DNA of 64,000 bases from Nemesobacter sp965249045 (GCA_965249045.1 OZ252213.1:744001-808000); one strand, 5' to 3'. Counted from the first letter of the stretch, positions 34,662 through 43,291 are shown. Program-made: numbers and translations. The notes: generated from the sequence alone by a model not told the origin.

Positions 34662-36367
34662 TTTCCGTTTCCACGGAAGGCAATGCGTTCAGTTGTGTTC
34701 ATACCGTATAGCTTGAAGATTGCCTCATTGCGTATAGAGATATCCCCGTTTTCAACTGCGGCGACAAGTTCACAACGAAGATATTCCGGCACATCCTGCC
34801 AGAACGGCACGCATATGCGACGCAGGTACTGAGCCTGAAAGCGGAGATACCCCCCGCGCATTTTCGTCGAGTAAGTGTTGACGAACAGTTCGGCGATACC
34901 TGACTGCAAAACAGCCTGCAGAACCCTCAAATCCCATTGTTCCGAGGTAATATAGTAGAGGTTATGATGCGGATAAAACAGCCCGTCTTCATATACTATA
35001 TGTGCTTCTCCTTTGATGTCTGGAATCAGTAGTTTCGGCTGTTTTGCCAGTGCCGGATAGATGCGGTCAATAGTTCTGTACCAGCTATGAGGGTTCCTTC
35101 TGGAAACATGGCGTTTCCTGATTTCATGCTCATAGCGGTTAAGATAGGCCCCCAGTTTCGGGTAGTCGTCTAGGGACACAAGACCACCCTCGTCATCAAA
35201 TGGATTGAGGACACCGTATCCGCGCCACTGTACTTGACCCGAAACTATGTCGCGCGTCGTGACAAGAGGCAGCTTGCGATCTTCCTCCACGTCAAGTGTG
35301 TCAAAGGGCGCGACGAAAAACTTGTCCGCGCCGGTGGCCACCCCGATTCCCACATTGCAACCAGCATCTTTCAGTGACGGGAAATCCCTTTCAATCCGCC
35401 GCACCAAAGCCAACCGATCAAACGACTCCAATATCCATGGTTCGGTGCCTGTTGCGACTCCACTAACCTCTTCAACGTTTTCATCGTCTGCCAGTCCATC
35501 CGACAACATTTTTTGAGACAGGGCAGCCAGACCGTTAACGTTGATCTCGGGTTGGCGGGCGAGACGAGTTGGGCCGGGAGGCTCTTTGGAGATGACTGTT
35601 ATAGCCGGGTAGGCACTCACTTCGGAACGGAAGGCGGGTGTATCAACCATGTCCACGTAAAATTTCAAACGATAATGTTCCGCCACGAGTTTACGAAGAG
35701 GACCTCCATAGCGGTTTTTCATCCACCTGTCCGCACAGATGAATCCCAGCACTCCATCTCTGGACAGGAGGGACAGGGATTTTTCAATGAACGGGATATA
35801 TATATCGGCGCGGTCAAAAATCGTGTGGAATCGACGCCGGTATTCCCTCATCAAGACATCGGGAACCATTTCATGTCTTATGTAAGGTGGATTACCGACC
35901 ACATAATCAAAGTCGCCGTTTATGGTTTCCAGAAGAAAATCCCCTTGGATCAACCACTTATCCAGTAAGGCGGTTCGCGTCCTAGCGGTAAGTTCTTCGC
36001 GGGAAAGTATATTATCCAAATATTCGCGAGTTTTTTCAAAGGTAGGGCGATGCAGCTCCACCGCACATATAGAGTCTCTCAAAACAGAGATAGGGGCTTC
36101 AGAGTTACGCCAAGAGGTCAGAAGACGTTCTGTGGCTGCCAGAAGAAAATCGCCATCACCGAAGGATGGTTCAAGCAGACGTTGTTTATAGAGAGCCTTG
36201 TCGGTTGTGTACTCCGTCAGGTCGAGGATAAAATCCACCACTTCGCGACGGGTTGAAACTGCACCGCGCTCCTTTAAGTTGCTCTCTACCATTGCTTCCG
36301 CTTCGGCTTCCACGGTACAAATTCCGGGCAGAAAGGCTTGACGCATAAGACGAAATGCTTTAACCAT
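34658..36367 (-). CDS. Adenine-specific DNA methyltransferase of the PaeR7I-type system
   Basis: A 569-residue N6-adenine methyltransferase of gamma-like order. The AdoMet motif is LLEPSFGDGDFL (residues 65-76), the catalytic NPPY is at 159-162 (VGNPPYIRHE), and there is a C-terminal target-recognition region with YLRFQAQYLRRICVPFW. It partners the restriction enzyme that overlaps its end and probably protects CTCGAG sites at adenine. It is full length with no breaks. The ATG at 36367 begins MVKAFRLMRQAF. Confidence 0.9.
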   Translation of the reverse strand: MVKAFRLMRQAFLPGICTVEAEAEAMVESNLKERGAVSTRREVVDFILDLTEYTTDKALYKQRLLEPSFGDGDFLLAATERLLTSWRNSEAPISVLRDSICAVELHRPTFEKTREYLDNILSREELTARTRTALLDKWLIQGDFLLETINGDFDYVVGNPPYIRHEMVPDVLMREYRRRFHTIFDRADIYIPFIEKSLSLLSRDGVLGFICADRWMKNRYGGPLRKLVAEHYRLKFYVDMVDTPAFRSEVSAYPAITVISKEPPGPTRLARQPEINVNGLAALSQKMLSDGLADDENVEEVSGVATGTEPWILESFDRLALVRRIERDFPSLKDAGCNVGIGVATGADKFFVAPFDTLDVEEDRKLPLVTTRDIVSGQVQWRGYGVLNPFDDEGGLVSLDDYPKLGAYLNRYEHEIRKRHVSRRNPHSWYRTIDRIYPALAKQPKLLIPDIKGEAHIVYEDGLFYPHHNLYYITSEQWDLRVLQAVLQSGIAELFVNTYSTKMRGGYLRFQAQYLRRICVPFWQDVPEYLRCELVAAVENGDISIRNEAIFKLYGMNTTERIAFRGNGN

Positions 36368-36784
36368 TTATTTCAGTTTGGCTTGGTTCCCTCCGATGAT
36401 ATCATCAACCCCCGGTATATTGGTACGATAACTGCCATAAATCTTGCGACAACCGGGATTTGTTAACGGTGCTGATATGTCGCGACGAAGCAGGAACGGT
36501 CTATTGTTTCGTCGTTATTGTGCTCTCCGGTTACAATCGCAAGCAAGATACACGTACTTTTCTCCAGTAATGACACACCTTTGTTCCTAACGCAAAACTA
36601 CTACAACATGATACCATGCTTTGGGATGAATACATTTGGAAGGCACGAGGTGACTGCCTCGTTATTCAAACCAATTTCGATCCAGGTTTTTTTGTAAATA
36701 GGTGCTCCAGAAAGAAAAATCTCCATTGGAACTGATAATTGAAGCTATGATAACGCTGAATATTTTTCAGAAAACTTTTATCTC
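36368..36784 (-). other. Intergenic region with no gene recognised
   Basis: About 417 bases between the methyltransferase start and the end of the epimerase-like gene. It should hold the promoter of the restriction-modification operon. I see no tRNA, no clear terminator, no repeat and no reading frame of note. Confidence 0.5.
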
Positions 36785-37597
36785 TTAGGGTATACGTAGC
36801 GGGTCCGGATAAATCAGTCTGTATCCGAGCGTTTTTTTAAGTCTTTCGTTTGAAACTATTTTGTACTCCGGTGGATTTTCCGTTTCGAAGAACGGCGGTT
36901 CGATTCCGTATTTCCTGGCTTCGCGCGAGTAGTACTCCCTTCTTGTGGGATGTTCGTCGCAGGTGGCGTTTAGTATGGTATTTCTTACGTCGAGGGTTAT
37001 TACCCTTAGGACGATCCCGACGCAGTCATCGCGGTGTATGAGGTTAAGGGGGCAGTCGGGGTTTAGCACGAGTTTTTTTCTTTTGATCGATTTTATGGGA
37101 GCTCTGTCGTAGCCTATGAGTCCCGAGAAGCGTATTACGGTCGTATCGATTTCGGGGTGGTCCATGAGAATCCGCTCCACGCGGACAAGTGCCTTTCCCG
37201 ACTGTTTGTCCGGGCAAAGGGAGTCCTCTTCCCTCACGATCCCGTTTGTGTTCGGATAAACGGAGGTTGAGCTGGCGAAAACAACCATCTTCCCTTCGGG
37301 GTTCGGTATCGCCCCGATGAGACTTCTGATCTGTTTTTCATGATAGGTTTCGATATCACCTCTTCGCTCGGGGGGAAAGTTTATGAAAAGAACGTCCGAG
37401 GAGAAAAATTCTTCCGCGTCCTCGCCGCTTACCTCGGGGGCAATATCTATTAGGTAAGGCTCTATCCCCTTTTCCGAAAGGGCGGGGAGCTTCTCGGGGT
37501 CCCTTGCGGATCCCCTGACCGAAAAACCCGCTTCTTTGAGGGAGGTCGCAAGCGGTTCTCCTAGCCAGCCGCAGCCCAGAATGCTTACCGTCCTCAC
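36785..37597 (-). CDS. NAD(P)-binding SDR-like protein (YeeZ-type)
   Basis: A 270-residue Rossmann-fold protein starting with VSILGCGWLGEPLATSLKEAG, a G-x-G-x-x-G dinucleotide-binding loop. It contains VFASSTSVYPNTNG, like the Ser-Thr-Tyr region of extended SDRs, and LNLIHRDDCVGIV. It resembles YeeZ-like NAD-dependent epimerase/dehydratases of unknown substrate. It overlaps the upstream DUF1289 gene by four bases and probably belongs to the purC transcript. Confidence 0.75.
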   Translation of the reverse strand: MRTVSILGCGWLGEPLATSLKEAGFSVRGSARDPEKLPALSEKGIEPYLIDIAPEVSGEDAEEFFSSDVLFINFPPERRGDIETYHEKQIRSLIGAIPNPEGKMVVFASSTSVYPNTNGIVREEDSLCPDKQSGKALVRVERILMDHPEIDTTVIRFSGLIGYDRAPIKSIKRKKLVLNPDCPLNLIHRDDCVGIVLRVITLDVRNTILNATCDEHPTRREYYSREARKYGIEPPFFETENPPEYKIVSNERLKKTLGYRLIYPDPLRIP

Positions 37598-37770
37598 TGG
37601 TTCTGCTCAGCCTCCCGCCGTGTTGTTTCACGCAGAACTTCCGCCCTCTGCTCCTCTGAGTACTCCTCCCAGTTCGCTATCTCGTCGCTTGTGCGAAGAC
37701 ATCCGACGCAGAGTTCCGTGTCCTCGTCCATTATGCATATGCCGTTGCATGGAGAACTCGTTTTTGCCAA
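37594..37770 (-). CDS. DUF1289 small cysteine protein
   Basis: About 58 residues when started at TTG 37770, which lies six bases after GGAGGA at the purC end. A start at 37818 would run inside purC. The pattern SPCNGICIMDEDTELCVGC, then RTSDEIANW, is the DUF1289 signature, with four Cys likely to bind metal or an iron-sulfur centre. Function is unknown. Its stop overlaps the next gene by four bases, so it is coupled between purC and the epimerase-like gene. Confidence 0.8.
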   Translation of the reverse strand: MAKTSSPCNGICIMDEDTELCVGCLRTSDEIANWEEYSEEQRAEVLRETTRREAEQNQ

Positions 37771-37774
37771 AGTG

Positions 37775-38665
37775 CTATCCTCCGCAAAACAGCCTGAGCA
37801 TATCAAGATATTTTTCACTTGTTTTGTTGACTATGTAAGGCGGAAGCTCAGGGGCCGGAGGGTTCCTGTCCCAGCCCGTCTGCTTCAGGTAGTCCCTTAC
37901 GAACTGCTTATCGAAGCTTAGCTGCGGTCCCCCTGGGGTGTAGTGCTCCCGGGGCCAGAATCTTGATGAATCCGGCGTCAGAGCCTCGTCTATTAGGATA
38001 AGCTCTTCGGTGTCCCGGCTTATCCCGAACTCAAATTTCGTGTCGGCTATTATTATGCCTTTTTCTTCGGCGACCTCGGCGGCGGCGACGTAAATCTCGA
38101 TGCTTATGTACTTTATCCTGCGTGCGAGTTCCTCGCCTATCATCTCGCGCACCTTCCCGAATGTTATGTTCTCGTCATGTGTTCCCTGCTCTGCTTTCGT
38201 TGACGGGGTAAAGATCGGTTCCGATAGCTTCTGCGACTCAAGGAGGCCTTCTCCAAGGGGTATGGCGCACACGGAGCCGGTTTTTTTGTACTCTTCCCAG
38301 CCGGAACCACTTATGTAGCCTCTAACGACGCACTCTACGGGAAGCGGATCGGTTTTTTCGACGAGCATGGAACGGCCGGCGAGTGTCTCGGCATGAGCCC
38401 CAAAAGGATCGGGGAAATCCCCGGGGTCCGTTGAGATCATGTGGTTCGGGATGATGTGTTCTGTTTTTCGAAACCAGAATTCAGATATCCGGTTTAGCAC
38501 CTCGCCCTTTGCGGGTATTCCATTTGGGAGTATCACATCGAAAGCGGAGATCCGGTCGGTGGCTATCATCAGGATGCTCTCACCGAGGTCATAGATATCT
38601 CTTACCTTTCCTCTTCTGGGTTCTGCGAATCCGATGAAATCCGTGTTGAGTATAGTTTTGTGAAT
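37775..38665 (-). CDS. purC: SAICAR synthetase, with apparent non-canonical start
   Basis: It joins aspartate to CAIR in purine synthesis. The conserved core IATDRISAFDVILPNGIPAKG, SGWEEYKKTG and DTKFEFG identify it. The first ATG (38569) would cut off the N-terminal strands. The same frame continues upstream with ILNTDFIGFAEPRRGKVRDI and YDLGESIL, which align with normal PurC N-termini. No ATG, GTG or TTG exists between there and the upstream TAG. The best start is ATT at 38665, just after GGCGGAACC, giving 296 residues, the normal length. DUF1289 and an SDR-like gene follow. Confidence 0.85.
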   Translation of the reverse strand: MHKTILNTDFIGFAEPRRGKVRDIYDLGESILMIATDRISAFDVILPNGIPAKGEVLNRISEFWFRKTEHIIPNHMISTDPGDFPDPFGAHAETLAGRSMLVEKTDPLPVECVVRGYISGSGWEEYKKTGSVCAIPLGEGLLESQKLSEPIFTPSTKAEQGTHDENITFGKVREMIGEELARRIKYISIEIYVAAAEVAEEKGIIIADTKFEFGISRDTEELILIDEALTPDSSRFWPREHYTPGGPQLSFDKQFVRDYLKQTGWDRNPPAPELPPYIVNKTSEKYLDMLRLFCGG

Positions 38666-38760
38666 GGTTCCGCCACTTGATTCCCGTTTTTTGCGGGACG
38701 CTTTGACTGAATGGTGAAGCTACCCGAAACCGATGCCATTCTCAAGCGTCCCCGCCGTTC

Positions 38761-38789
38761 TTGACAATACGCTATAATTAAAAGACAAT
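38761..38789 (+). promoter_or_regulatory. Possible promoter for tRNA-Val and thrS
   Basis: A perfect TTGACA at 38761-38766 is followed after 17 bases by GACAAT (38784-38789), about 12 bases before the mature tRNA 5' end. A TATAAT lies at 38773 but is too close to that -35 box. The layout suits tRNA expression, but the -10 is imperfect. Confidence 0.45.
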
Positions 38790-38800
38790 ATCAAGTTTTT

Positions 38801-38875
38801 GAGCACGTAGCTCAGGGGCAGAGCACTTGCTTGACGTGCAAGGGGTCGCAGGTTCAATTCCTGCCGTGCTCACCA
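38801..38875 (+). tRNA. tRNA-Val (GAC)
   Basis: A standard cloverleaf: acceptor GAGCACG/CGTGCTC, D stem GCTC/GAGC with AGGGGCA loop, anticodon stem CTTGC/GCAAG around TTGACGT (anticodon GAC), T arm GCAGG-TTCAATT-CCTGC. The discriminator is A and CCA is encoded. It lies just upstream of thrS and may share its transcript. Confidence 0.95.
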
Positions 38876-38897
38876 TGTATTGCAGAGGATTAATCGG

Positions 38898-40823
38898 TTG
38901 GAAATAGATGTAAATATAGACGGGAAGAGGGGCAGGTTTTCTTCGGGAACCACCGTGGGAGATGCGCTCGCGGAGCTTGACGGGGATAACCGTACCGTGG
39001 GCGCTGTCGTAGACGGCCAGATGGTTGATTTCTGGCACCGCCTTGAGGGCGACTGCGACCTCTTGCCCGTAAAAAGCAATACAGAAGCAGGTCTCGGGCT
39101 CCTTAGGCACACGACTGCCCACGTTCTTGCCGAAGCCGTCCAGTCTCTTTTCCCCGAAGCACGGGTTACCATAGGTCCCGTGATAGAAAACGGGTTTTAC
39201 TATGATTTTGATTTCGAAAGGGGCTTTACTCCCGAGGATCTTGAGAATATCGAATCGAAGATGCTCGAGATAGTAAAGAAGAACCGGCCTCTTGTAAGAA
39301 GATCGGTCTCTAGGGAAGAGGCCATCGCCACTTTCTCCGGCATAAAGGAGAACTACAAGGTGGAGATAATAAACAACCTTCCCGAAGGGGAGGAGATAAC
39401 CATATACGATCAGACGGACTGGTATGATCTCTGCAGAGGTCCCCATCTTCCCTCAACGGGCCTCATAAAGGCCTTTAAACTCACAAGTTCCGCCGGGGCT
39501 TACTGGAGGGGCAACGAGAACAACCCGATGCTCCAGAGAATTTACGGAACGGCTTTCTGGGACAAAAAAGATCTGCGCAAGCATCTGCGCGACCTTGAAG
39601 AGGCGAAAAAAAGGGACCACCGCAAGCTTGGAAGGGAGCTTGACCTTTTCAGCGTAAGCGAAGAGATAGGACCCGGTCTTATTCTCTGGCATCCGAGAGG
39701 GGCGAAGGTGAGAAGCGTAATAGAGGATTTCTGGAAGCGGGAGCATGTCTCCCGGGGCTACGAGGTGCTCTACACGCCGCACATGGCCAAGCTTGATCTC
39801 TGGCGCACGAGCGGCCACGTGGATTTTTACTCGCAGAACATGTTCTCATGCATGGAAGTTGAAAATTCCGATTACCAGATAAGGCCCATGAATTGTCCCT
39901 TTCACATACTGGTATACAAAACAAAGACGAGAAGCTACAGGGACCTGCCGATCAGGTGGGCCGAGATAGGAACCGTGTACAGGTACGAGCGCTCAGGAGT
40001 TCTCCACGGTCTTCTGAGGGTTAGGGGTTTTTCCCAGGATGACGCCCACATATTCTGCCGACCCGACCAGATACGCGAGGAGGTCTCCGGCGTGCTTCGC
40101 CTTACCCTGGATTTTCTGAAGACTTTTGGGTTTGATAATTACGAGATTTTTCTTTCGACGCGCCCGGACAAGTTCGTCGGAAGCGAGGAGAACTGGGAGA
40201 GGTCGATAGAGGCCATTGAGCAGGCTCTTTCGGATGTAGGGCTTCCGTACGGAGTGGACAGCGGCGGGGGAGCGTTTTACGGCCCAAAGATAGATCTTAA
40301 GATAAAGGACGTGATAGGCAGGGCTTGGCAGTGCTCAACTATTCAAGTAGATTTCAACCTGCCCGAACGGTTTGACATGGAATTTGTGGGTGAGGATAAC
40401 AGAAGACATACCCCGATAATGATACACAGGGCCATATTCGGCTCCATTGAGCGGTTCTTCGGAATCCTGATAGAGCATTACGGGGGAGCGTTTCCGCTCT
40501 GGCTCAGCCCGGAACAGGTAAGGGTGGCGTCCGTCGGACAGAGCCAGGCCGAGTATTGCGAGGAAGTCTGCGCCGAGCTTCGGCGCCGGGGAATCAGGGT
40601 CAGCAGCGATTTGCGAAACGAGAAGCTAGGGTATAAGGTTAGGGAAGCGCAGGTGATGAAAATTCCCTATCTGCTGGTTGTAGGAGACAAGGAGGTTGAA
40701 ACGGGAACGGTTGCTCCCAGGAAATACGGTGGAGATGCCATGGCGGCGTTGCCGGTAAAGGATTTTATCGAGATCGTCGCGGGAGAGAACGATCCCTACA
40801 GTTGGATGGAGGTAACGGTATAG
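38898..40823 (+). CDS. thrS: Threonyl-tRNA synthetase
   Basis: A class II synthetase charging tRNA-Thr, about 641 residues from TTG 38898, which follows AGAGGA by eight bases. A TTG at 38880 sits against the tRNA end and has no ribosome site. It has an N-terminal TGS domain, the editing domain with the HxxxH of HTTAHVLAEA, and the catalytic core. Motif 1 is near GAKVRSVIEDFWKREH, motif 2 is RWAEIGTVYRYERSG, and motif 3 is HRAIFGSIERF. The zinc ligand Cys is in MNCPFH. The C-terminal anticodon-binding domain has WLSPEQVRVASVGQ. Its stop overlaps the infC start. Confidence 0.96.
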   Translation: MEIDVNIDGKRGRFSSGTTVGDALAELDGDNRTVGAVVDGQMVDFWHRLEGDCDLLPVKSNTEAGLGLLRHTTAHVLAEAVQSLFPEARVTIGPVIENGFYYDFDFERGFTPEDLENIESKMLEIVKKNRPLVRRSVSREEAIATFSGIKENYKVEIINNLPEGEEITIYDQTDWYDLCRGPHLPSTGLIKAFKLTSSAGAYWRGNENNPMLQRIYGTAFWDKKDLRKHLRDLEEAKKRDHRKLGRELDLFSVSEEIGPGLILWHPRGAKVRSVIEDFWKREHVSRGYEVLYTPHMAKLDLWRTSGHVDFYSQNMFSCMEVENSDYQIRPMNCPFHILVYKTKTRSYRDLPIRWAEIGTVYRYERSGVLHGLLRVRGFSQDDAHIFCRPDQIREEVSGVLRLTLDFLKTFGFDNYEIFLSTRPDKFVGSEENWERSIEAIEQALSDVGLPYGVDSGGGAFYGPKIDLKIKDVIGRAWQCSTIQVDFNLPERFDMEFVGEDNRRHTPIMIHRAIFGSIERFFGILIEHYGGAFPLWLSPEQVRVASVGQSQAEYCEEVCAELRRRGIRVSSDLRNEKLGYKVREAQVMKIPYLLVVGDKEVETGTVAPRKYGGDAMAALPVKDFIEIVAGENDPYSWMEVTV

Positions 40824-41362
40824 CTAGGAGGAGAAGTCATAATTCTAGGGTCCGTGTTCCGGAGACCCGCATTAACAAAAGGATTGCGGCTAAGGAGGTC
40901 AGGCTCATAGATGTCGAGGGGGAACAGCTCGGAATCGTAGGCATTGAAGACGCTTTGCGGATCTCCGAGGAAAAGGAAGTCGACCTGGTTGAGATTGCGT
41001 CAAAGGCCACCCCGCCCGTATGCAAATTGATGGACTACGGGAAGTTCAAGTACGAACAGAAAAAGCAGCAGAGCGCTAAAAAGCAGAAAGATCAGACGGT
41101 AAAGGAGATAAAATTTCGTCCCAACATAGGGGACCACGACCTTGAAGTCAAAGTGAACCGAATGAGGGGCTTTCTTGAAGCGGGTCACAAAACCAGGATA
41201 AGGATATTTTTCAGGGGCAGGGAAATAGTTCACTCAGACCTCGGTCGCAAACTCGCCCAGAATGTCTGCGAAGAACTGTCCGATGTCTCCTCCGTGGACA
41301 TGGAGCCCAAAATAGAGGGTAAGAACCTGATAATGATTCTTACACCGGTAAAAAAACAGTGA
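40820..41362 (+). CDS. infC: Translation initiation factor IF-3 with apparent AUA start
   Basis: IF-3 binds the 30S subunit, splits ribosomes and checks the start codon. The N-domain (ETRINKRIAAKEVRLID, GIVGIEDAL), the Lys-rich linker and the C-domain (IKFRPNIGDHDLEVKV, RIRIFFRGREIVH) are complete. No ATG, GTG or TTG is well placed. ATA at 40820 lies seven bases after GGAGG, overlaps the thrS TAG, and gives 180 residues starting MARRRSHNSRVRV, the family's usual length. TTG 40802 has no ribosome site. Non-standard infC starts (AUU in E. coli) serve self-repression by IF-3. Confidence 0.9.
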   Translation: MARRRSHNSRVRVPETRINKRIAAKEVRLIDVEGEQLGIVGIEDALRISEEKEVDLVEIASKATPPVCKLMDYGKFKYEQKKQQSAKKQKDQTVKEIKFRPNIGDHDLEVKVNRMRGFLEAGHKTRIRIFFRGREIVHSDLGRKLAQNVCEELSDVSSVDMEPKIEGKNLIMILTPVKKQ

Positions 41363-41374
41363 GGGATTTGCAAG

Positions 41375-41572
41375 ATGCCTAAGATGAAAACAAACCGCAG
41401 CGCGGCCAAGAGGTTCTCCGCTACGGGAAGCGGAAAAATAAGAAGAAACAAGGGCGGTAAAAGCCATACAAACATAAAGAAAAGCTCAAAGAGGATGCGG
41501 AGGCTCCTGAAACCGGATTTCATGGAAGGTTCCGCCGCCAAGAAGATCAGAACCTATGTTCCTTACCTGTGA
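41375..41572 (+). CDS. rpmI: Ribosomal protein bL35
   Basis: A 65-residue basic protein of the large subunit: MPKMKTNRSAAKRFSATGSG and a Lys/Arg-rich end with AAKKIRTYVPYL. Length and order (infC-rpmI-rplT) are canonical. Expression is probably coupled to infC and rplT. Confidence 0.97.
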   Translation: MPKMKTNRSAAKRFSATGSGKIRRNKGGKSHTNIKKSSKRMRRLLKPDFMEGSAAKKIRTYVPYL

Positions 41573-41595
41573 GTTGATACAGACGGAGAATACAG

Positions 41596-41949
41596 ATGCG
41601 CATAAAGAGAGGAGTTACTTCCAGAAAACGGAGAAAAAGAGTTCTTAAGCTTGCTAAGGGATACTGGGGAAGAAGAAAGAACAATTTCAGAATAGCAAAA
41701 GAAACCATACTCAGGGCGCTTGCCTATGCCTACAGGGACCGGCGCCGCAGAAAAAGGGATTTCAGGGCGCTTTGGATTATGAGGATAAATGCCGGGGTAA
41801 GACCGTTCGGACTTTCCTACAGCAGGTTTATCGACGCGCTGAAAAAATCGGACATCGAGCTTGACCGGAAAAGCCTCTCGGAACTTGCCATACGAAACCC
41901 CGAGAGTTTCAAGGCCGTAGTGGAGTTCGCGACCTCGAAAAAGGGGTAG
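41596..41949 (+). CDS. rplT: Ribosomal protein bL20
   Basis: A 117-residue early-assembly protein of the large subunit that binds 23S rRNA and in other bacteria represses its own operon. RIKRGVTSRKRRKRVLKLAK, GYWGRRKNNFRIAKE and RDRRRRKRDFRALWIMRIN are the family pattern. It is the last gene of the operon. The next gene is convergent, 38 bases away. Confidence 0.97.
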   Translation: MRIKRGVTSRKRRKRVLKLAKGYWGRRKNNFRIAKETILRALAYAYRDRRRRKRDFRALWIMRINAGVRPFGLSYSRFIDALKKSDIELDRKSLSELAIRNPESFKAVVEFATSKKG

Positions 41950-41987
41950 ACCTCCGACTGAACCTTAGGTCTTATTCCTACTTTCTC

Positions 41988-42665
41988 TTAAAACGGGTTT
42001 ATCTGGGGATCGTGCGGATCATTCTCAAGCGGGCAGCCGTCGCAGCGGGGGGTTTTTGCGCAGTGAAGTTTTCCCGTTTTTACTATGAGCGCGTGGTATT
42101 CTCCGAAAACTTCCGTGTCGGCCGAAAGACTTTGCACAAAAAGTTTCTTTATCTTCTCGTAACTCGCGCCCTCGGGGATCAGGCGGTGGCGGCGGAGAAT
42201 TCTTCGCGAGTAGTTATCGACCACGAACACGGGTTTCCCAAGCGCGTAGAGCAGTATTGAATCGGCCGTCTCTTCGCCGATGCCGTTTACCGAAAGCAGT
42301 TTCTCCCTGAGTTTGTCCGTGTCCTCTCCGAGCATGTTTTCCATTTCACCTCCGTAATCGGCGAATAGAAAATCAATAAAATTCTTAAGCCTCTTGGCCT
42401 TCAGGTTGTGATATCCGCAGGGGCGGATCAGGGCCGCTAGCTGCCCATATGATACCGATCTGAGTTTTTCCGCCGAGAGCATGGAATTTCCCCTGAGCGC
42501 CGCTATGGCTTTCTCCACGTTTTTCCAGGATGTGTTCTGCGTGAGTATTGCTCCTGTGGCGCACTCAAGCCTGGTCTGTGCGGGCCACCAGTTCTGCGGT
42601 CCGTATCTTTCGTAAAGGACGGAGTAAAAATTCCGTATTCTTTTAGAACCTTTAATATCACTCAA
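41988..42665 (-). CDS. Endonuclease III-domain DNA glycosylase, lyase Lys absent
   Basis: About 225 residues from TTG 42665, whose TTGA overlaps the stop of the upstream membrane-protein gene. The helix-hairpin-helix reads LLSVNGIGEETADSILLYALG, followed by FVVDNYSRRIL with the catalytic Asp. Where endonuclease III has Lys, this has Glu, which suggests a monofunctional base-removing glycosylase as in MagIII-like enzymes. The C-terminal cluster has only three Cys (HCAKTPRCDGC) instead of four, so the iron-sulfur cluster may be lost or altered. An upstream ATG at 42890 would lie inside the neighbouring gene and is unlikely. Confidence 0.8.
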   Translation of the reverse strand: MSDIKGSKRIRNFYSVLYERYGPQNWWPAQTRLECATGAILTQNTSWKNVEKAIAALRGNSMLSAEKLRSVSYGQLAALIRPCGYHNLKAKRLKNFIDFLFADYGGEMENMLGEDTDKLREKLLSVNGIGEETADSILLYALGKPVFVVDNYSRRILRRHRLIPEGASYEKIKKLFVQSLSADTEVFGEYHALIVKTGKLHCAKTPRCDGCPLENDPHDPQINPF

Positions 42666-43291
42666 CGTGTCTGACCCGAACTCCTTTTGCGATTCACGTG
42701 GGAGACGATCATGAAAAAGACGGCCGTAAGCGCGTATCCCGCCGCCCATTTCGCTCCCGTAGCGAAACCGAGGGAATACAGGACTCCTTCGACCGAAATC
42801 TCCCCCACGTGTATGAAGCCGAAAAACGCCATCACAGCTCCCACGCCCATCCATGCCGCCGCCTGGCCAAGACGGCGTTCCACAAGACACACGGCCGTTG
42901 CGGCCCAGACCACGGAGGAAAGCATGAATCCCTGAGAAAGCGCCACAAGTCCGGGAAGCTGAAGCCCGTACGAAACGAACACATCCAGGTTCTCAAAAGC
43001 GCGGTGAGCAATTGAGCCGTCCGACATTGCCGCTCCAACCGCTCCGACAGTCTGGGAAACCACCACGGTTCCCCACGCCGCAAGCGCGGGTATCAATCCC
43101 AGGGCTACGGCCGGGAGAACAGACGAAATGACAAACTCCCTTTGCAGCCCCACAAGACTGGTAAGCAGTATCACGATCAGGATGTACTGGACAAGGTTGT
43201 CCACCATAAGACCGAAAAAGCCCTCGGCGTCGGAGAACGAAAAAAGAGGCTGGGCGCCCGTGGGGGGAAAGAGGCTTCTCAGGTTTTTCAT
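42662..43291 (-). CDS. Polytopic membrane protein of unknown function
   Basis: A 209-residue protein with about five predicted membrane helices, among them YILIVILLTSLVGL, VALGLIPALAAWGTVVV and AWMGVGAVMAFFGFIHVGE. The latter part (helix, Gly-rich turn, GYALTAVFFMIV) faintly recalls the C-terminal half of xanthine/uracil-type permeases, so a truncated or half-size transporter is possible. AGGA precedes the ATG. It is coupled to the endonuclease III-like gene by a TTGA overlap. No function is assigned. Confidence 0.6.
   Translation of the reverse strand: MKNLRSLFPPTGAQPLFSFSDAEGFFGLMVDNLVQYILIVILLTSLVGLQREFVISSVLPAVALGLIPALAAWGTVVVSQTVGAVGAAMSDGSIAHRAFENLDVFVSYGLQLPGLVALSQGFMLSSVVWAATAVCLVERRLGQAAAWMGVGAVMAFFGFIHVGEISVEGVLYSLGFATGAKWAAGYALTAVFFMIVSHVNRKRSSGQTR

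Noticed and set aside
38773..38778. Perfect TATAAT upstream of tRNA-Val
   Set aside because: It is only six bases from the TTGACA, and there is no other -35 at normal distance, so it is not used as the -10 box in my call.
38778..39446. A 222-residue minus-strand reading frame over tRNA-Val and thrS
   Set aside because: It is antisense to thrS, and its end is again the tRNA-antisense artefact (GIEPATPCTSS).
42666..42890. Upstream ATG extension of the endonuclease III-like gene
   Set aside because: The added 75 residues lie inside the membrane-protein gene in another frame and have no family pattern.
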